Notes under the pieces: model-generated
The model's input: the letters and a program-made list of their open reading frames with translations, nothing else
Databases searched by the model: none
Told to the model about the DNA's origin: nothing
Source of the DNA: Phycisphaerales bacterium
GTDB lineage: Bacteria > Planctomycetota > UBA1135 > UBA2386
Assembly: GCA_020247305.1 (NCBI GenBank)
Contig: JADCJE010000063.1
Coordinates: forward strand, 1 to 64,000
Reading direction: 5' to 3'
DNA: 64,000 nucleotides
Translations under genes and position numbers: made by a program
Shown: positions 60,279-64,000 of the stretch, one piece after another
How the letters are laid out: the number at the start of each line of letters is the position of its first letter
How positions within the stretch are numbered: the first letter of the stretch is position 1

Positions 60279-60402
60279 CGACCGGGCCGGCGGCCGCGCG
60301 GCCGCGAACGGCGCGACGCGCGCAACTGCGCCGTTGCCGCGGGCTTGCTGCCGTGGCATCCTCTGCGGCCACCACGTTCCGTCCGCCCCACGGAGGCCCG
60401 CT

Positions 60403-60915
60403 TTGGTCGTCGTCCCGCGCAAGCAGCGCTCGAAAGACAAGGTCGTCACCGACCGCAAGAGTCTCGCCATGATCCTCGCCGGCCTGAAGGCCAGCGGGAA
60501 GACCGTCGTCCTGACGAATGGCGTGTTCGACCTCATGCACGTCGGCCACACGCGCTGCCTCGAGGACGCGCGTTCGCGCGGCGACATCCTCGTGGTCGCC
60601 GTCAACTCCGACGACTCGGCCGCCGCGCTCAAGGGCAAGGGCCATCCGCTCGTGCCCGAGGACGAGCGCATGGAAGTGCTCGCCGCGCTGTCGTTCGTCG
60701 ACTACGTCACGGTGTTCGGCGAGCCGACCGCCGACGAGCTGCTGCGGCAGCTGAAGCCGACGCTCTACGCCAAGGGCGCCGACTACTCGCTGAAGACGCT
60801 GCCCGAGAAGGACACGATCAAGGAGCTGGACGTCAAGGCCGTGTTCGTCGGCGACAAGAAGTCGCACTCGACGACGGATCTGATCGAGAAGGCGCAGAAG
60901 CTGAAGAAGCGCTGA
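60403..60915 (+). CDS. RfaE2-like nucleotidyltransferase (stand-alone)
   Basis: This 170-aa protein starts at TTG 60403 with CGGAGG at 60391-60396. It has the cytidylyltransferase signature TNGVFDLMHVGHTRCLEDA (HxGH), VNSDDSAAALKGKGHPLVPEDER, and KGADYSLKTLPEKD. It resembles the C-terminal half of hldE, which also occurs in this window, so it may be a second ADP-heptose or a related NDP-sugar or lipid-head-group nucleotidyltransferase. The next in-frame ATG (60470) would cut the conserved N-terminus. Confidence 0.85.
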   Translation: MVVVPRKQRSKDKVVTDRKSLAMILAGLKASGKTVVLTNGVFDLMHVGHTRCLEDARSRGDILVVAVNSDDSAAALKGKGHPLVPEDERMEVLAALSFVDYVTVFGEPTADELLRQLKPTLYAKGADYSLKTLPEKDTIKELDVKAVFVGDKKSHSTTDLIEKAQKLKKR

Positions 60916-61154
60916 CCGCCCGAGAAGAAGTCCGTCTGCCGGCGCTCCGATCGCCCCTGGCGGCGGCGTTCGCGGCCACGACGAGCCTGTGAGACGATGG
61001 TTGCCCGGCTCTGGTGCTCCCAAGCTCTGAGCGCCCGAGCAGGATCGTGGCGCGAGGCGCGCGCGGCCTGCGGGACGTCATTTCGGCATGGCATCGCCGG
61101 TTCCGCCGCGCGACTCATCCGGATCGACGTTGCGGTCGATGACCGGCAGCACGC

Positions 61155-62072
61155 ATGGCTGCGAACGACGTTGATCCGCCAGGGAAGCCGTACGCAGCGG
61201 TGCCGCTGTCCGGCCTCGCGGAGGACATGGCCTGCGACTTCCCGCTGTACCTGAAGACCGGCGTCGACGCGTTCGTGCTCTACCGCAAGGCCGGCGAGAC
61301 GATGGACGCGGGGCACGTGGGCCGACTGCGTGTCGAGGGCGTCGGCGAGTTGTTCATCCGCACCGACGACCTGCCGGCGTACTTCCGCCGCGTCGAGACG
61401 GCGCTGCAGGACCTGCTGATCGACCGCTCGACGCCGCTGGCCCGGCGCGTCGAGGTGTTGCACGGCGTCGCTCGGCAGGTCGCCGCCGAGTTGTTCGCCA
61501 CGCCCGCGCTCGACGGCGGCGTCGGCCGCGCGCAGCGCGTCGTCACGGCCACCGGCACGCTGATGTTGCGCGAGCAGGAGGCGTTCGCGCGCCTGCGGCA
61601 GACGTTCGACGGCGCGTCCGATCTCGCCGCGCACGCGCTGCGCACGAGCTTCCTGTGCATGGCGCTGGCGCGCGCGGTGCTCGGCGGCGACGCCGCGACG
61701 CTGCGCGAGGCCGGGCTCGCCGGGCTGCTGCACGACGTCGGCCGCATCGGCGCGGGCGGCGACGACGATCCCGACCACGCGCTGCGCGGCGCCCAGATGC
61801 TGGCGGCGCTGCGGCTGGCGCCGGCGATCGTCGCCGCGGTGCGCGACCACCACGGGCCCATCGACGGCTGCACCTTGGCCGGCAGCCGCAGCGGACCGGG
61901 CGTCTCGGAACTCGCCCGCATCGTCGGCATCGCCGACGCGTTCGACGACACGTTCGCCGCCGCCGGACCGAACGCGAGCCTGTTCGAGGTCATGCGGCGC
62001 CTCGCCGAGATCAGCGGCGGGCGCTTCGCCGTGGCGCACGTGCGCGCGCTGCTGCGGCTGTTCCGCGTCTGA
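61155..62072 (+). CDS. HD-GYP-like phosphodiesterase domain protein
   Basis: This 305-aa protein has an N-terminal region like the DUF3391/PilZ-type front end (LSGLAEDMACDFPLYLKTGVDAFVLYRKAGE). An HD-domain C-terminal half carries LAGLLHDVGRIG (about 195-206), DHHGPIDG (about 232) and ELARIVGIADAFDD (about 253-266). The GYP loop is degenerate, so c-di-GMP hydrolysis is not certain. The 240-bp upstream region shows no clear promoter. Confidence 0.8.
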   Translation: MAANDVDPPGKPYAAVPLSGLAEDMACDFPLYLKTGVDAFVLYRKAGETMDAGHVGRLRVEGVGELFIRTDDLPAYFRRVETALQDLLIDRSTPLARRVEVLHGVARQVAAELFATPALDGGVGRAQRVVTATGTLMLREQEAFARLRQTFDGASDLAAHALRTSFLCMALARAVLGGDAATLREAGLAGLLHDVGRIGAGGDDDPDHALRGAQMLAALRLAPAIVAAVRDHHGPIDGCTLAGSRSGPGVSELARIVGIADAFDDTFAAAGPNASLFEVMRRLAEISGGRFAVAHVRALLRLFRV

Positions 62073-62207
62073 GGCGGCGGGCGCGCGGCCATGCCGGGCG
62101 CCGGTCCTCAGCGTCTGACAAGCCGTTCGTGTCCGGTCGATGCGTCGGCGCGGCGGCGGCGACCAGCGGCGTCCTCGGAGCCCGTGGCATCTTTTCGTCG
62201 CAAGCAG

Positions 62208-62870
62208 TCAATCGGCGGCGACGCCGAACGCCGACCACCAGCCGTCGGCGCCCTCGGCGCGCAGCGCGGCCGGTTCGCCGTAGCCGTACAGGCAGCCGAT
62301 GGTGCGCAGGCCGGCCGCCTTGCCGGCGCGCAGGTCCTGCACGCCGTCGCCGACCATCGTCGCATCGCTGGCCTCGCCGCCGAGCTGCCGTAGGGCGTGC
62401 AGGATCGGCGCCGGGTCGGGCTTGCGCTGCGGCAGCGTGTCGCCGCCGACGACGACCGGCAGCAGGCGTTCGACGCCGAGCACGCGCAGGATCGGGCCGG
62501 CGAAGCGCGCCGGCTTGTTGGTCACCACCCCGAGCGCATGGCCGGCCGCCGCCAGCCGCTGCAGCAGGTCGCGCGCTCCCGGGTAGAGGCGCGCGTGCAC
62601 GGTGCACTGGCCCTCGTGGTGCGCGAGGTAGCCCGCGAGCGCGTCGGCGAGCAGCGCGTCGGCGCGCGCCGGGTCCGGCGGCAGCGCCGGCTGCAGGGCG
62701 CGACGCAGCAGCGCCAGCGCGCCGTCGCCGACGAACGTCCGGACCTGCGGCGTCAGCAGCGGCGGGAGGCCGAAGCGGCTGCGCGCGTGGTTGCAGCTGG
62801 CGGCGATGTCCGGCAGCGTGTCGGCGAGGGTGCCGTCGAGGTCGAAGAGGAAGGCGGCCGACTGGTGCAC
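62208..62870 (-). CDS. gph: Phosphoglycolate phosphatase-like HAD hydrolase
   Basis: This 220-aa HAD-family protein has motif I FLFDLDGTLADTL (about 8-20), motif II VVTNKPARF (about 118), the Lys in QRKPDPAPI (about 148) and motif IV MVGDGVQDLRAGKAAG (about 169-184). The helical cap matches Gph/PGP and related small phosphatases. It dephosphorylates 2-phosphoglycolate or similar products. It starts at GTG 62870 and is divergent from the lipoprotein with 23 bp between starts. Confidence 0.9.
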   Translation of the reverse strand: MHQSAAFLFDLDGTLADTLPDIAASCNHARSRFGLPPLLTPQVRTFVGDGALALLRRALQPALPPDPARADALLADALAGYLAHHEGQCTVHARLYPGARDLLQRLAAAGHALGVVTNKPARFAGPILRVLGVERLLPVVVGGDTLPQRKPDPAPILHALRQLGGEASDATMVGDGVQDLRAGKAAGLRTIGCLYGYGEPAALRAEGADGWWSAFGVAAD

Positions 62871-62878
62871 GCCATCGG

Positions 62879-62884
62879 TATACT
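62879..62884 (+). promoter_or_regulatory. -10 box, lipoprotein gene
   Basis: TATACT ends 9 nt before the ATG at 62894. It is the best -10 match seen in the window. Confidence 0.45.
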
Positions 62885-62893
62885 GCTCCGCCG

Positions 62894-63361
62894 ATGCTTC
62901 GAACGAGCCCTTGCCTCCTCGCCGTCCTGTTCGCCTCGTGCGGCCTCGTCCACGACTGGCGCGAACTGCAGACCGAGCCGATGTCGATCGGCGCCTGCTT
63001 CGACGGCGTCGAGCACTGCGCCCGCGGCATGAAGTTCGTGTCCGACGAGAGCGTCACCGACCGCGGCCTCGGCATCTGGCAGTCGCGCTGGCGGCAGCGC
63101 GTCAAGCCGCCGGTCGGCAAGCCCGCGCGCTACCGGCTGCGCGTGGAGATCCTGCTCGACGAGGGCTCGCCGAAGGCCGGTTGGCCGCTGCGCTTCGTCG
63201 TCGACCAGGAGGTCGTCGACAACCTGCGCAAGGCGACCTCGCCCGAGGAGGACGACTGGTCGAGCGACGGGCAGGATCGCGAGATCGAGTCCATCTACGG
63301 CGAAGCGCTGCGCCGCCGCCTCGCGCCGCGCTCGCAGGGCCTGATGCCGCCGAAGTCGTGA
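62894..63361 (+). CDS. Lipoprotein of unknown function
   Basis: This 155-aa protein has a type II signal peptide ending FASC (Cys about 16). The mature protein has a conserved-looking acidic/aromatic pattern (WRELQTEPMSIGACFDGVEHC; YRLRVEILLDEGSP; DREIESIYGEALRRRLAP) but no family I recognise. It is probably anchored in the outer membrane. It may head the glycosyltransferase unit that starts 92 bp downstream. Confidence 0.75.
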   Translation: MLRTSPCLLAVLFASCGLVHDWRELQTEPMSIGACFDGVEHCARGMKFVSDESVTDRGLGIWQSRWRQRVKPPVGKPARYRLRVEILLDEGSPKAGWPLRFVVDQEVVDNLRKATSPEEDDWSSDGQDREIESIYGEALRRRLAPRSQGLMPPKS

Positions 63362-63452
63362 CCGCGATGGCATCGGCCGGGCGCGCGCAAGGCCGGCCGA
63401 CCGGCGATGGGCTTGGCTTCGCCGCGCGCAAGCGCCGATTCGTGGAGCGCGC

Positions 63453-64000
63453 ATGACCTCGGGGCCGACCGCACGCACCGCCGACGCCGCGACCGCGCCG
63501 CTGCTCTCGGTCCTGATCGTCAACTACAACACGTGGCACGTCTGTGCGCAGGCGATCGCCTCGCTGCGCCGGCACCCGCCGACCCGGCCCGACGGCTCGC
63601 CGATGCCGTACGAGTGCGTCGTCGTCGACAACAAGTCGCCGTACTGCCCCGAGGACGCGGTGCAACTGGTGCGCGACGAGTTGGCGCGGCTCGCCGCCGA
63701 GCGGGGCGACCCGCGCGCCGGCCTGCTGGTCATGCACCACGAGAACGGCGGCTACAGCAAGGGCATGAACGTGGCGCTGGCGCACGCGCGCGGCCGCTGG
63801 CTGCTGGTCAGCAACCCCGACGTGCTGTTCCAGCCGGGCATGCTGCCGGCGCTGCAGCGCCGCCTCGAAGCCGACCCGCGCGTCGGCATCACCGTGCCCA
63901 AGGGCTACTGGGACCCCGAGCGCGCCGGCCGCCTGCCGCCGAACACGCTGCCGACGCTCGCCGAGGTGTTCTGGCACGCGCTCGCCGCCTTCGTGCCGGC
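63453..64000 (+). CDS. GT2 glycosyltransferase, N-terminal part (runs off the window)
   Basis: The visible 182 residues show a family 2 (rhamnosyltransferase-like) start: LLSVLIVNYNTWHVCAQAIASL, YECVVVDNKSPYCPEDAV, NGGYSKGMNVALAHARGRWLLVSNPDVLFQPG, then GITVPKGYWDPE. The DxD-like NPDV is present. It likely adds sugar to an envelope polysaccharide. The 3' end lies outside the window. Confidence 0.9.
   Translation, partial: MTSGPTARTADAATAPLLSVLIVNYNTWHVCAQAIASLRRHPPTRPDGSPMPYECVVVDNKSPYCPEDAVQLVRDELARLAAERGDPRAGLLVMHHENGGYSKGMNVALAHARGRWLLVSNPDVLFQPGMLPALQRRLEADPRVGITVPKGYWDPERAGRLPPNTLPTLAEVFWHALAAFVP

Noticed and set aside
1-64000. CRISPR arrays, rRNA or tRNA genes
   Set aside because: No regularly spaced repeats and no tRNA T-arm or rRNA signatures were seen by eye; a tRNAscan or CRISPR finder run would be decisive.

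Overview
The window is a stretch of very GC-rich bacterial chromosome, most probably from a Planctomycetota-type organism. That reading rests on many secreted proteins of unknown function, a sigma-54 gene, a Ser/Thr kinase fused to a formylglycine-generating-enzyme (FGE-sulfatase) type domain, a three-domain HtrA-like protein, a deoxyhypusine-synthase-like gene coupled to hldE, and heptose (outer-membrane LPS) genes. The assignment is an inference from gene content, not from a marker tree. I saw no rRNA, tRNA, CRISPR array, transposase or phage structural gene.

Layout. 0-17 kb: a secreted beta-propeller cytochrome, then ybaB-recR-hrpB, rpoN with a coupled membrane protein, truA, a secreted protein, an RlmI-like methyltransferase, a secreted CxxCxGxG protein and a triple-trypsin-domain HtrA-like protease. 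17-26.7 kb: a CAP-like secreted protein, an isopropylmalate/isocitrate dehydrogenase, an M12B-type metalloprotease, a Gly-rich secreted protein, a hydantoinase-B-like protein and a helical/TPR protein. 26.8-34 kb: housekeeping operons purA-uppS-cdsA, phoH-ybeY, a sigma-28-like factor, lysA with an overlapping micro-lipoprotein, and a NifU-like scaffold. 34-48.7 kb: lon behind a structured leader, DUF4397 and Gly-rich secreted proteins, an internally deleted acyltransferase remnant, nth, a SUFU-domain protein, hldE with its DHS-like partner, an HD protein, a CBS protein and Hsp20. 48.7-55.5 kb: an accessory island. 55.6-64 kb: M24 peptidase, thpR, a TPR-thioredoxin protein, a second heptose nucleotidyltransferase, an HD-GYP-like protein, gph, a lipoprotein and the start of a GT2 glycosyltransferase.

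The main discovery is a complete diversity-generating retroelement (DGR) on the minus strand at about 49.6-54.7 kb. The gene order is target kinase-FGE protein, HRDC protein, Avd-like protein, reverse transcriptase (RT); the last three overlap by ATGA. A 134-bp variable repeat (VR, 52043-52176) at the 3' end of the target gene aligns without gaps to a template repeat (TR, 49708-49841). All 23 mismatches fall on template adenines (sense strand) and change 18 amino acids inside the repeat. The TR lies in frame inside the 3' end of the RT reading frame. A perfect inverted repeat sits 4 nt beyond the VR, where homing hairpins are known in other DGRs. The diversified domain is the predicted ectodomain of a membrane Ser/Thr kinase, so the locus could tune what a receptor kinase senses. 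Toxin-antitoxin pairs lie on both sides (HepT/MntA and DUF433/DUF5615), with a 29-bp-arm inverted repeat upstream of the target gene.

Two genome-style observations also stand out. All 12 predicted signal-peptidase-I substrates have Gln at the predicted +1 position (a 'Q-rule'). Several genes have a TANNNT box only 6-9 nt before the start codon, suggesting leaderless transcripts.
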